NCBI GenBank assembly: GCA_030668545.1
Contig: DAOUTT010000033.1
Location: 1-11,312 of the forward strand
Source of the DNA: Anaerolineales bacterium
GTDB taxonomy: Bacteria; Chloroflexota; Anaerolineae; Anaerolineales; E44-bin32
Length of the DNA stretch: 11,312 bases
Direction: 5' to 3'
Shown: positions 1 to 6,385 of the stretch, piece by piece
How the letters are laid out: each line of letters opens with the position of its first letter
Position numbering within the stretch: the first letter of the stretch is position 1
The notes under the pieces: generated by a model
What the model saw: only the letters and a program-made list of their open reading frames with translations
Database searches by the model: none
Told to the model about the DNA's origin: nothing
Translations under genes and position numbers: made by a program

Positions 1-570
1 AAAGCGGGTGCGCTCAGCCCCTAGGATAACCAGCATGGTTAGTAAACCGATGCCCAGGGTCGCAATGTCAATCTCTCGAAAATGCAACAGCGTATCAAAG
101 ACCCGCACGATTTTGTTTCCTGCTTCGCTGTAGTACCCCGTCAAATCCCCGACCTGTCCGAGGATAGCCTGGGCAGCCACACCAGTGATAAAACCGGTCA
201 TGACCGCATTGGAAATATAGTCGGTAAGCATGCCCAACTTGAGCAGACCAAAGATTACTTGAAAAATCCCGACCAAAATAACCAGTACAACCAGATACTC
301 CAGATGCATATCGGACGATTTTCCTAACAAACTACTGCCGACAGCCAGGGCGGTGGCCCCGGTGGTATCCACATTCATGATCACAGAACTTGTAAAAAAC
401 GCCCCGACCGTTGTTCCAACAATCGTTGAGTAGAGTCCAAAGATCGGGTTGATACCCGCCAACAAGCCGTTGGCTATGGATCCGGGTACGGTAATAATTG
501 CCATTACCAACCCAGCAATCATGTCGCGGAGTAATGTCTTCCGAGGGGTTTTTAATTGAGTCAGTGACAT
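1..570 (-). CDS. SulP family inorganic anion transporter, N-terminal part (3' end outside window)
   Basis: The minus strand from 570 to base 1 is open for 190 codons and reads as the start of a SulP (SLC26-type) membrane transporter, a family that moves sulfate, bicarbonate or other anions across the cytoplasmic membrane. After a short basic leader (residues 1-15) comes the TM1 region with DMIAGLVMAIITVPGSIANG (16-35), the family-typical LLAGINPIFGLYSTIVGT (36-53), and SNAVMTGFITGVA (120-132) followed by LGQVGDLTGY (137-146). The ATG at 568-570 is preceded by AAAGGAAG at good spacing. An alternative ATG at 608-610 opens a different frame with no family match and is not the gene. The rest of the membrane domain and any STAS domain lie beyond base 1. 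The gene follows the zinc peptidase after 64 bases. The transported anion cannot be told from this part. Confidence 0.88.
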   Translation of the reverse strand, partial: MSLTQLKTPRKTLLRDMIAGLVMAIITVPGSIANGLLAGINPIFGLYSTIVGTTVGAFFTSSVIMNVDTTGATALAVGSSLLGKSSDMHLEYLVVLVILVGIFQVIFGLLKLGMLTDYISNAVMTGFITGVAAQAILGQVGDLTGYYSEAGNKIVRVFDTLLHFREIDIATLGIGLLTMLVILGAERTRF

Positions 571-601
571 CGGCTTCCTTTCCGGTTGCTTCTTTCAGTG
601 G

Positions 602-617
602 CTCGCTCAAGGGCGAG
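602..617 (-). other. Small inverted repeat between peptidase and SulP genes
   Basis: CTCGC and GCGAG form a 5-bp stem with a 6-base loop in the 64-base gap between the peptidase stop and the SulP start. No U-run follows, so it is not a convincing intrinsic terminator. It could be a weak pause or an mRNA processing element. Read-through into the SulP gene is the simpler view. Confidence 0.2.
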
Positions 618-634
618 TCAGCTTATCATTTTTA

Positions 635-1480
635 TCACCGTCGCCGGCCTGCCAGGCGCAGATAGTACAGCAGTTGGAGTACTGCTGTCACTGCAGCGGC
701 CACATAGGTGAGCGCAGCCGCTCTCAAGACTTGCTGCGAACCCTTTGTGTCTGCCTCGGTCCGCATCAACCCCGATTGATCCAGTAATTTCAGACCGCGC
801 CGGCTGGCGTCAAACTCCACCGGCAGGGTAACCAGTGTGAATAAAACCATGATCGCAAAAAAGAGAATTCCCAGCCCAACCAGGCCTGACAAATTAAAGA
901 GGAACCCGAAAAAGATACAGATATAGGAGAGCGGTGAAGCAAAGTTCACTGCCGGGATGAGGAAGTTTCGCATGGAAATAAACACTGAGTTATTTTCATG
1001 CTGCTGGGCATGGCCCAGTTCATGGGCCATGATCGCCATGGATGCGACGGATGGTTGGGTAGCCACGCCATCGGAAGCACGCACGGTATGGCTGCGCGGG
1101 TCATAGTGATCTGTCATTTGCCCAGGCGTTTCCGCCAGCTTGATACGCGAGACTACCACATCACGTTGTTTTTGTTGGATTTGCGCTTTCTTGGCATTGA
1201 ATTCATCCGCCGTGACGATGCCTTTGTCGCGCAGATCGGCCAATTTTTCCAACTCGGGGGTCTCAACCGGGGCAGAATCTGCCTGACTGAGGACTCCCAA
1301 TCTGGTTTGCTGTATGATGCGTTTTCCTACCTGGATACCATTCAAGCCGGCGCTGTTTTTTATATGACTCCATTTCCGGTATGTAGATCTCAAATAGGCT
1401 TGTGTGGCAATGGAGATGACCAGCGTGATGGCGAAGACCCAAAGATACAACGGGTCGATATACCAATTATATAGAAACAT
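635..1480 (-). CDS. YugP-type membrane zinc metallopeptidase with inserted SHOCT-like module
   Basis: The 281-residue protein matches the YugP / neutral zinc metallopeptidase family (Pfam Zn_peptidase_2), which are membrane-bound proteases of unknown substrate. An N-terminal membrane helix lies at about 11-30. The family block ETPGQMTDHYDPR (117-129) precedes the catalytic helix MAHELGHAQQHE (151-162), where H153, E154 and H157 form HEXXH. E222 in LPVEFDASRRG (219-229) is the likely third zinc ligand. Hydrophobic segments lie at about 180-218 and 250-274. The oddity is residues 77-103 (LEKLADLRDKGIVTADEF and on), a good match to the SHOCT module, placed between the membrane helix and the catalytic domain where ordinary family members have a short link. 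The start is supported by GAGGTG five bases before the ATG. That site overlaps the stop of the decayed SulP reading frame upstream, suggesting former translational coupling. Confidence 0.88.
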   Translation of the reverse strand: MFLYNWYIDPLYLWVFAITLVISIATQAYLRSTYRKWSHIKNSAGLNGIQVGKRIIQQTRLGVLSQADSAPVETPELEKLADLRDKGIVTADEFNAKKAQIQQKQRDVVVSRIKLAETPGQMTDHYDPRSHTVRASDGVATQPSVASMAIMAHELGHAQQHENNSVFISMRNFLIPAVNFASPLSYICIFFGFLFNLSGLVGLGILFFAIMVLFTLVTLPVEFDASRRGLKLLDQSGLMRTEADTKGSQQVLRAAALTYVAAAVTAVLQLLYYLRLAGRRR

Positions 1481-1482
1481 GC

Positions 1483-1851
1483 TTACACCTCTTTCATAAT
1501 GATCTGATCACACACGGTTTTGATGAAATCATCATCGATGCCGTAAGCGCCTATCTTACCGCTCATAGCCTGAAGCTTTTGAGCGTAACGCTCCAGGACA
1601 AGGATAAATGTACTCCTGATCTGGCTGCGGCCATGCAAGCGAAGGGTAACGACCACTCGATGTGCCTCCTTGGTCCAGGGAAGCAATGCTTCCATGGCGC
1701 GTACCGACCATCAAGGCATTAAAGCCATGGGGGGGGGTGACGCCGGCCAGGGTAGCCGAGGCAATCGCATCCGGGATGGCTACAATCGCCATGGTGATCG
1801 CTCACTCAGGTCGGAGGTCAGCGTTTTTCGGCTAAATTCTAGGCGGCTCAT
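1483..1851 (-). pseudogene. Relic of a second SulP transporter: N-terminus fused to STAS remnant by large internal deletion
   Basis: Three pieces of one SulP gene can be read in order. The first is ATG at 1849-1851, MSRLEFSRKTLTSDL, a typical SulP leader. After a frameshift near 1797-1806 comes the TM1 region at 1792-1700, MAIVAIPDAIASATLAGV then HGFNALMVGT. Beyond a junction near 1697-1705 comes a STAS-like segment (frame of 1695-1483) with VVVTLRLHGRSQIRSTFILV and LERYAQKL. An intact gene would have several hundred codons of membrane helices between TM1 and STAS; here they are absent. The last 22 or so codons (IGAYGIDDDFIKTV and on) no longer resemble the usual STAS end. The relic starts 7 bases after the LURP-like gene, so it was probably the second gene of this operon. 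A G9 run (plus strand, 1729-1737) lies inside the TM1 piece but keeps its frame. Confidence 0.75.
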
Positions 1852-1858
1852 TATCCGT

Positions 1859-2398
1859 TCAATGAGCCATCTGGTCAATACAGACCGTCACCGCCAGAAT
1901 CACGATATCATCCTGGCCGGGTTCGATTTCCACACCGTAGGTATCCCGCAAGCGGAACCATTTCTTGGATACCTCGGCGATCTTATTCCGGCCCTCACCG
2001 ATGCTGTATTCGTGATCGAGGATGTTTCCCTGCACTTCCAGGTCAGGTCCGTTTTTGATCTTGACTGTAAAGCGGTCACGCACCGGTGAGATGATCGCTT
2101 TCTTGACCAGCGCTACCTGTTTTCCGTGGGTGTCTTCCACTTCCATGCTGTCTTTGACCCTCAGCATGCGCTCCTGGATCTTGCACAATTCCTGTCCCTG
2201 GGGGTTCACGAAGCTCAAGGTCTGGCGCACGCGCAGCGCTTTCCCATCTACTTTGAAGGTTTTCTGGCCTTGTTCATTTTCAATCCAGAAATCATCCCCT
2301 ATGGAGACCATCTTCTGGCGCATCTGATAGCGGGTGTTGCCGCTGCCGCGCCGTCCAAAACTGCGATCATCTTGGCGTTCCTGTCGTCTTTTTCCCAT
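1859..2398 (-). CDS. LURP-one-related (YxjI-like) protein
   Basis: The 179-residue protein resembles the LURP-one-related / YxjI family, relatives of tubby and phospholipid-scramblase folds that form a beta-barrel round a central helix. A basic, Arg-rich leader (1-23) precedes RYQMRQKMVSIGDDFWIENE (23-42). Repeating short beta strands follow, with the typical pattern of paired glycines and charges, such as DGKALRVRQTLSFVNPQGQE (51-70) and MEVEDTHGKQVALVKK (85-100). A hydrophobic end, DDIVILAVTVCIDQM (163-177), fits the C-terminal helix. No catalytic motif is known for the family; roles in membrane or lipid binding are only suggested. AAAGGA lies eight or nine bases before the ATG. It is probably the first gene of the unit that once continued into the SulP relic and the peptidase. 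Confidence 0.8.
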   Translation of the reverse strand: MGKRRQERQDDRSFGRRGSGNTRYQMRQKMVSIGDDFWIENEQGQKTFKVDGKALRVRQTLSFVNPQGQELCKIQERMLRVKDSMEVEDTHGKQVALVKKAIISPVRDRFTVKIKNGPDLEVQGNILDHEYSIGEGRNKIAEVSKKWFRLRDTYGVEIEPGQDDIVILAVTVCIDQMAH

Positions 2399-2486
2399 CT
2401 CATTGATCCTTTCTTAATATATACCCCATGGTATTCAACCGCAGATAGCGGCATACGCATATTGTAAATCATTCGTGGTCAAACCA

Positions 2487-2513
2487 AGCGGCCAAGTTTG
2501 ATAACCGGCCGCT
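2487..2513. repeat. Inverted repeat, 7-bp stem
   Basis: AGCGGCC (2487-2493) and GGCCGCT (2507-2513) form a perfect 7-bp GC-rich stem with a 13-base loop. It lies upstream of the LURP-like gene and downstream of the tRNA on the minus strand. Only a mixed TGGTTTG follows it on that strand, so it would be a poor intrinsic terminator. Termination of the tRNA transcript or an operator are both possible. Confidence 0.35.
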
Positions 2514-2553
2514 GAGTGTGACCACTGATTTGCTGATGGATGAAAATGCCTGT

Positions 2554-2587
2554 TTTTAATTGTTGGGAAATATTGGGGGAATTAAAA
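2554..2587. repeat. AT-rich inverted repeat, 8-bp stem
   Basis: TTTTAATT (2554-2561) and AATTAAAA (2580-2587) are perfect inverted copies with an 18-base spacer rich in G on the plus strand. It lies just beyond the 3' end of the tRNA/5S-like stretch on the minus strand. It may help end that transcript or bind a protein; neither can be shown from sequence. Confidence 0.3.
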
Positions 2588-2614
2588 GAAATCACCCCGA
2601 CCGCTCCTATCCAG

Positions 2615-2716
2615 ATCGATCGGCAGTTCACCTAACTTGTCCCGCTGTTATAAGCGGGGCATAGCGATAAACTGCTCGGCCGGTACCGAATGCGGTTCGG
2701 GATGGGTCCAATTCTG
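2615..2716 (-). rRNA. Possible 5'-truncated 5S rRNA-like sequence
   Basis: Read on the minus strand directly after tRNA-Val, this stretch contains ACCCATCCCGAAC, the hallmark of loop C of bacterial 5S rRNA. Sixty bases later comes TAGGTGAACTGCC, like the 3' TAGGTxxCTGCC of 5S rRNA. The spacing of these two blocks in typical 5S genes is about 56-57 bases. Between them a GC stem (CCCGCT at rc 2653-2658 with AGCGGG at rc 2641-2646, 6-base loop) sits where 5S helix IV is expected. Against this, the middle part is diverged and the 5' arm of helix I is absent, because the tRNA occupies that place. It may be a 5S pseudogene, a divergent 5S or chance similarity. Confidence 0.3.
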
Positions 2717-2790
2717 TGGGCGGTATTGGGCTCGAACCAACGACCTTTGCGATGTCAACGCAACGCTCTAACCAGCTGAGCTAACCGCCC
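2717..2790 (-). tRNA. tRNA-Val (anticodon GAC)
   Basis: The reverse complement folds as a complete 74-base cloverleaf. The acceptor stem is GGGCGGT/ACCGCCC (7 bp), the D arm GCTC-AGCTGGTTA-GAGC, and the anticodon stem TTGCG/CGCAA with loop TTGACAT, giving anticodon GAC for valine GUC/GUU codons. The variable loop is short, and the T arm is GTTGG-TTCGAGC-CCAAT with one G-U pair. The discriminator base is A, and the next bases are CAG, so CCA is not encoded. A well-formed promoter lies 14 bases upstream of the mature 5' end. Confidence 0.96.
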
Positions 2791-2803
2791 GAAGAGCAAC
2801 TGA

Positions 2804-2832
2804 ATTATACAAAGCCGAAGTCAAATCCGCAA
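2804..2832 (-). promoter_or_regulatory. Promoter of tRNA-Val
   Basis: On the minus strand TTGCGG (2827-2832) is followed, after exactly 17 bases, by a perfect TATAAT (2804-2809). This housekeeping-sigma promoter would start transcription within a few bases of the tRNA 5' end at 2790. Confidence 0.75.
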
Positions 2833-3063
2833 TGGCTGAATGCGAAAATGACAGGTGGGCTCTTCGATCGCCCCCCCATGAAAGGCTTGAATGTCCCTGC
2901 GCCATCATAAAGAGAGATGTCATGGAGTATTCACCTCCCTTCTCAATCAAGGTCTCGCAATAGGAATTTCTCAAGAGTGCTATCCACAGCCATGCCCTCG
3001 GCATGTCCGAATTCTCAATAACGGTATAAACTTGCGTATCGATAACTCGATTGGAGGTGACTT

Positions 3064-4203
3064 ATGCAAAACCAAGACCCAAAAGCTATGCTCCATGCCA
3101 TGCTTCAACCGTGGCATGATTCCATCGCCGACCCCGCCAGCGCCCAGAAAGCCGTCCTACAGCGTCTGCTGCGGGATTACGCCAAAACCGGGTACGGTAA
3201 GAAGCACAACGCGGAAAGCGCTCAAACCATCGAGGCCTACCGCGAAGCTTTCCCCATCGCAACCTATGAAGATTTCAAACCGATGATCGAAGGCGTCATG
3301 GCCGGCGATGTCGATGTGCTTCTCCCCGAGGAACCGGTTGGCTGGGCCATCACTCGCGGCACAACCGCCGGGGAGTCGAAATTCATCCCCATGACCCCCA
3401 CGGATCTCCAGATGCGAGTGAGCGCCGGCAGGGCGATGATGAATTACGTGCTCACAAACGAGAGGTTCGACCTCTTCAGCGGCGTGAATCTCAATCTCAA
3501 TTTCCCTTCAAATGTTGGCGTCGTTCGCGTCGGGGATCGCGAACTCGAATACGGGTACAGCTCAGGGATCTATACCAAATTCGTCTCCCAGCGCACACCC
3601 ATCCGTTCCGTACCCTCCCAGGAGGAAATCGACGCCCTCGGCGGGGGGAAGACTCAGCGCGATTGGGATGCCCGCTTCGAATTAGCGTATCAAAAATGCA
3701 AGGATGAGAACGTCACCTTAGTGGGCGGTGTGGCGCCGACGATTGTGCTCTTCGGTCGATACACAAAACGCAAACATGGTATCTACCCCAAGGATGTTTG
3801 GAAACTGCAAATCATGACCCTGGGAAGTGTCCCCGGGATCAACACCACTTACAAAGCATCACTCACCGCTCTTTACGGTCCAGTGATCATTCGTGAGATC
3901 TATGGAACGACGGAGGGGATGTTCGGGCAGCAACGCGATGAGAAGCGCGCCTGGGTGCCCAACTACGATTTATTCTTCTTTGAGGTATCAACTCGAAGCG
4001 GGGTCAAGATGCTGCACGAAATGTCCCCGGGTGAGACGGGAAGCCTGGTTGTCTCAACGCCGATTCTCCCCCGCTATCGCATCGGCGATCTCATTCTCGC
4101 CTTGGAACCGCCGTACTTCCGCTGTATCGGTCGTGAACGCTGGTGGACCCCGCTGCGCTATTGGTGGAACGAGTTTAAAACGTTCAATCTCGGCCGTTTG
4201 TAA
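3064..4203 (+). CDS. GH3-family acyl-adenylating enzyme, short form lacking C-terminal domain
   Basis: The 379-residue protein matches the GH3 branch of the ANL adenylating enzymes; plant members join amino acids to jasmonate or auxin through an acyl-AMP. Visible motifs are the phosphate loop TRGTTAGESKFIP (97-109), the adenine/carboxylate motif IYGTTEG (279-285) and the YRxGD motif in RYRIGDL (337-343), whose Asp binds the ribose. Typical GH3 proteins run to about 550-600 residues, with a mobile C-terminal domain after this hinge. Here the chain ends 36 residues later in an aromatic, basic tail (GRERWWTPLRYWWNEFKTFN). It should therefore be able to bind ATP and an acid, but may need a partner to finish transfer. 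GGAGGTG five bases before the ATG fixes the start. TATAAA at 3025-3030 is a possible -10, without a good -35. The acid and acceptor are unknown. Confidence 0.82.
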   Translation: MQNQDPKAMLHAMLQPWHDSIADPASAQKAVLQRLLRDYAKTGYGKKHNAESAQTIEAYREAFPIATYEDFKPMIEGVMAGDVDVLLPEEPVGWAITRGTTAGESKFIPMTPTDLQMRVSAGRAMMNYVLTNERFDLFSGVNLNLNFPSNVGVVRVGDRELEYGYSSGIYTKFVSQRTPIRSVPSQEEIDALGGGKTQRDWDARFELAYQKCKDENVTLVGGVAPTIVLFGRYTKRKHGIYPKDVWKLQIMTLGSVPGINTTYKASLTALYGPVIIREIYGTTEGMFGQQRDEKRAWVPNYDLFFFEVSTRSGVKMLHEMSPGETGSLVVSTPILPRYRIGDLILALEPPYFRCIGRERWWTPLRYWWNEFKTFNLGRL

Positions 4204-4227
4204 TTCAGTCCGATCCTGGGTTTGCCC

Positions 4228-4683
4228 TCATTCCTTACGGAAAAGGGCGCGGAATAAGATAACCACACCGAACCCGATCACGATAGCCGGCCAGATGATG
4301 GACCAACCGACCAGGTCATCCAGCCCGATCCCGAGAAAGACCAGCGCGATGATGAGGCTGCCGATGACGGGTCCGCTGTATTCCGGGACGACTAGTCGGA
4401 TCAGCACTTCCACGAGAATGATCAACCCAGCCCCGGCGAAGGCGAGCGACCAGGCGCTCATCCCCCCCAGAAGAGGTATGTCTCTCAGGATGTCGAGGTT
4501 GTTAGCCAGCAGGACCACACCGGCCCAAATCAATATCCCCGCCCAAATCACCCTACTGAGAGGATCGTTGCGGTGCTTCTCCTCCCAGGTCTTCTCATCC
4601 ATTTTCTCGTGCTGCTTCTCCTCCGTCTTCTCCTCTGTTTCTCGACCTTTCTCATATTTCTCTGGGCTCGATTGATCAGACAT
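4228..4683 (-). CDS. Four-helix membrane protein with LiaF-like transmembrane region
   Basis: The 151-residue protein has a highly charged Glu/Lys-rich N-terminus (1-40), probably cytoplasmic and helical, then four membrane segments at about 44-60, 77-98, 103-120 and 127-147. The block RVIWAGILIWAGVVLLANNL (44-63) and the closing pattern GWSIIWPAIVIGFGVVILFR resemble the DUF5668 / LiaI-LiaF-like transmembrane module, which is linked to envelope-stress sensing in Firmicutes. The DNA- or signal-binding part of true LiaF is missing, so no function is assigned. AGGGAG lies at good distance before the ATG. It converges on the GH3 gene with 24 bases between the stops and no clear terminator. Confidence 0.72.
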   Translation of the reverse strand: MSDQSSPEKYEKGRETEEKTEEKQHEKMDEKTWEEKHRNDPLSRVIWAGILIWAGVVLLANNLDILRDIPLLGGMSAWSLAFAGAGLIILVEVLIRLVVPEYSGPVIGSLIIALVFLGIGLDDLVGWSIIWPAIVIGFGVVILFRALFRKE

Positions 4684-4906
4684 CGTTCTCCCTCGCAGTT
4701 CGGTCAGCGCAATAGCCGACAGATTTGAACTTACTCTCTCAATAAGTGTCTTTATGGGCTCGGCAAAACAAACCGTTGCTCAACAATGCTGCCGCTTGTA
4801 ACCCTGTACGTCATCATACTTTAGAAATGAATGAAACTCAATTTCACCCGTGCATTCCTCATAACTTGGCATGTAGATTAATACCTCTATGGCGGATTTC
4901 CCACTT
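4684..4906. other. Spacer with no recognised gene
   Basis: This 223-base stretch separates the end of the exporter operon from the start of the four-helix membrane protein, both on the minus strand. I see no tRNA, no strong stem-loop with a U-run and no clear -35/-10 pair. The promoter of the membrane protein gene should lie here but cannot be pointed to with confidence. Confidence 0.5.
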
Positions 4907-6334
4907 TCACTCGGCCAGCTCGAAGACCACATCCGCCGGCATCCCGGGCTTTAATTTCCCGAGCGGCGTCTCGACCAGCAATTGCACAGCATACACTGTC
5001 GTCCGGCGATCTTCCTCTGTTTGAACATTGCGCGGCGTGAATTCAGCTTGATCGGCGATGCGAACCACAACCGCGTCAAATGTCTCATCAGGGAACGAAT
5101 CTACGGAAACCTGTGCCTTATCGCCGAGCTGAATCTCCCCGTAACGATCCTCGGGCACATATACAGTAATATGCAGCTCGTCCAAATCACCAATGGTGAG
5201 CGCCGCTAACCCTGGCGCAAGCACCTCCCCACGCTCTACACTCCGTGTCAGAACCACTCCAGACTCAGGCGCCCGGATCGTCATTTTCTCAAGTTGGATC
5301 TCGACCAACGCGAGCACCGCCTTCGCCTGATTGACGGCGTGTTCAGCGGACAGGATTAGACTCATCGTCTGCGCGAGGGCAGCCTCGCCCTGGGCAGTCC
5401 CGGCCTCAGCCTGAACCAGTGCTAGCTGTGCGGCCTGAACTCGGAGATCGTACTCGCCCTTGAGAAGACTCTGAGGGTACTCCTGCGCGATCTGATAATG
5501 TTCCTGGGCAACCGTCAGATTTGAGCGCGCCTCGAGCAGGTCTTCCACTTCGTCTTTCGTAAGCAAATCATCAAAAGCATCTTGTGCGTCCTTAAGATCG
5601 TCTATCGCCTGGTCATGGATTTCCCGAATGTTGTCGCGGATATCTTGTCCTTCATCTCCGGTTGCCAAACGCTTCCAGAGCTCTTCTGCAATTTGGAACG
5701 CCGCTCTTGCCTCTACCAGCCTATCCTCAGCTTCAAGCAGCGCTTTCCCACCGACATCCTCAAGCAAATTCTGGAGCTGGCTGCGCTCCTTCGCTAAACT
5801 CTGTTCCGCATCTTCCATTGCCAAATGGGCGGCAGTAATCTCCTCCTCTTTTTCGAAATACCACTCCGGCAAGTCAAACAATTCGGGCTGCGTTCCTGAC
5901 CATCCGCCCACCCTCTCCGACCAGTATTCGGCACGTGCCCTTGCAAGCTCCATCTCTACCTGGATCGCTGCCATCTCAACTTGCGCATGCGCTGCCTCGA
6001 TGATGGCTGAAGCAGAAGCCTCCCCCGCCTGAGCGGATTCGAGTGCAGCCTGCGCCGACTCCACCGCTGCTGCTGCCTGATCACGCTGCACCAGCAGCAT
6101 GGAATCATCCAGAATCAGAAGCACTTCATCTTCATCGACCGAATCCCCCTCCTCGACGTGAATAGACATCACCCTGCCGCCCAACTCGGAGGCTATGGCA
6201 ATCTCCCGCGCCTCCACGATGCCGGATGCAGATAACTGGTTTTCACTTCCACTATTAATTGCATCGCAGGCACCTGCGGCCAACGCAATGAAGACCATGA
6301 GTGTAAGCGCCAAGCTTTTTTTCAAAATTCTCAT
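4907..6334 (-). CDS. HlyD/YbhG-like lipoprotein adaptor of the ABC exporter
   Basis: This is the membrane-fusion (periplasmic adaptor) subunit, 475 residues from the chosen start. A signal segment (6-22) ends in GAC with Cys23 as a probable lipid-modified residue, though the -3 position is Ala rather than Leu. The first half of a lipoyl-like fold is GIVEAREIAIASELGGRVMS (38-57) with EEGDSVDEDE (61-70). Residues about 82-350 are Ala/Glu/Gln-rich coiled coil, broken by GGWSGTQPELFDLPEWYF (143-160). The lipoyl fold then closes with TIRAPESGVVLTRSVERGEV (352-371), and a beta-barrel region ends with KLKPGMPADVVFEL (460-473). E. coli YbhG is near 330 residues, so the coiled coil here is much longer. 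The ATG at 6332-6334 has GGAGG five bases before it; a TTG five codons upstream has no such site. It is the last gene of the operon, 51 bases after ATPase B. Confidence 0.85.
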   Translation of the reverse strand: MRILKKSLALTLMVFIALAAGACDAINSGSENQLSASGIVEAREIAIASELGGRVMSIHVEEGDSVDEDEVLLILDDSMLLVQRDQAAAAVESAQAALESAQAGEASASAIIEAAHAQVEMAAIQVEMELARARAEYWSERVGGWSGTQPELFDLPEWYFEKEEEITAAHLAMEDAEQSLAKERSQLQNLLEDVGGKALLEAEDRLVEARAAFQIAEELWKRLATGDEGQDIRDNIREIHDQAIDDLKDAQDAFDDLLTKDEVEDLLEARSNLTVAQEHYQIAQEYPQSLLKGEYDLRVQAAQLALVQAEAGTAQGEAALAQTMSLILSAEHAVNQAKAVLALVEIQLEKMTIRAPESGVVLTRSVERGEVLAPGLAALTIGDLDELHITVYVPEDRYGEIQLGDKAQVSVDSFPDETFDAVVVRIADQAEFTPRNVQTEEDRRTTVYAVQLLVETPLGKLKPGMPADVVFELAE

Positions 6335-6385
6335 CTCATCCTCCGACAACCTTTATAGGCGAGCGCCTGCCCATCTCTTTGGCGC

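Noticed and set aside
332..610. Minus-strand frame from ATG 608-610 (92 codons).
   Set aside because: It overlaps the SulP start in another frame. The SulP frame beginning at 570 has clear family motifs and a ribosome site.
1729..1737. Run of nine G as a possible phase-variable tract.
   Set aside because: It lies in a gene already broken by a frameshift and a deletion elsewhere, and the tract itself is in frame with the TM1 piece. No switching role can be argued.
2717..2790. tRNA-Val as an integration (att) site.
   Set aside because: No integrase gene and no second copy of the tRNA 3' end were seen in the window.
2768..2923. Minus-strand frame of 51 codons from ATG 2921-2923 with a strong GGAGGTG eight bases upstream.
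   Set aside because: It runs through the tRNA promoter and stops inside the tRNA, and the translation has no family resemblance. It may be the leftover start of a lost gene, but I cannot support it as a gene.
2991..3005. CATGCC-CTC-GGCATG hairpin upstream of the GH3-family gene.
   Set aside because: Six-bp stem with a three-base loop and no U-run or ribosome-site overlap; too little to call a terminator, riboswitch or operator.
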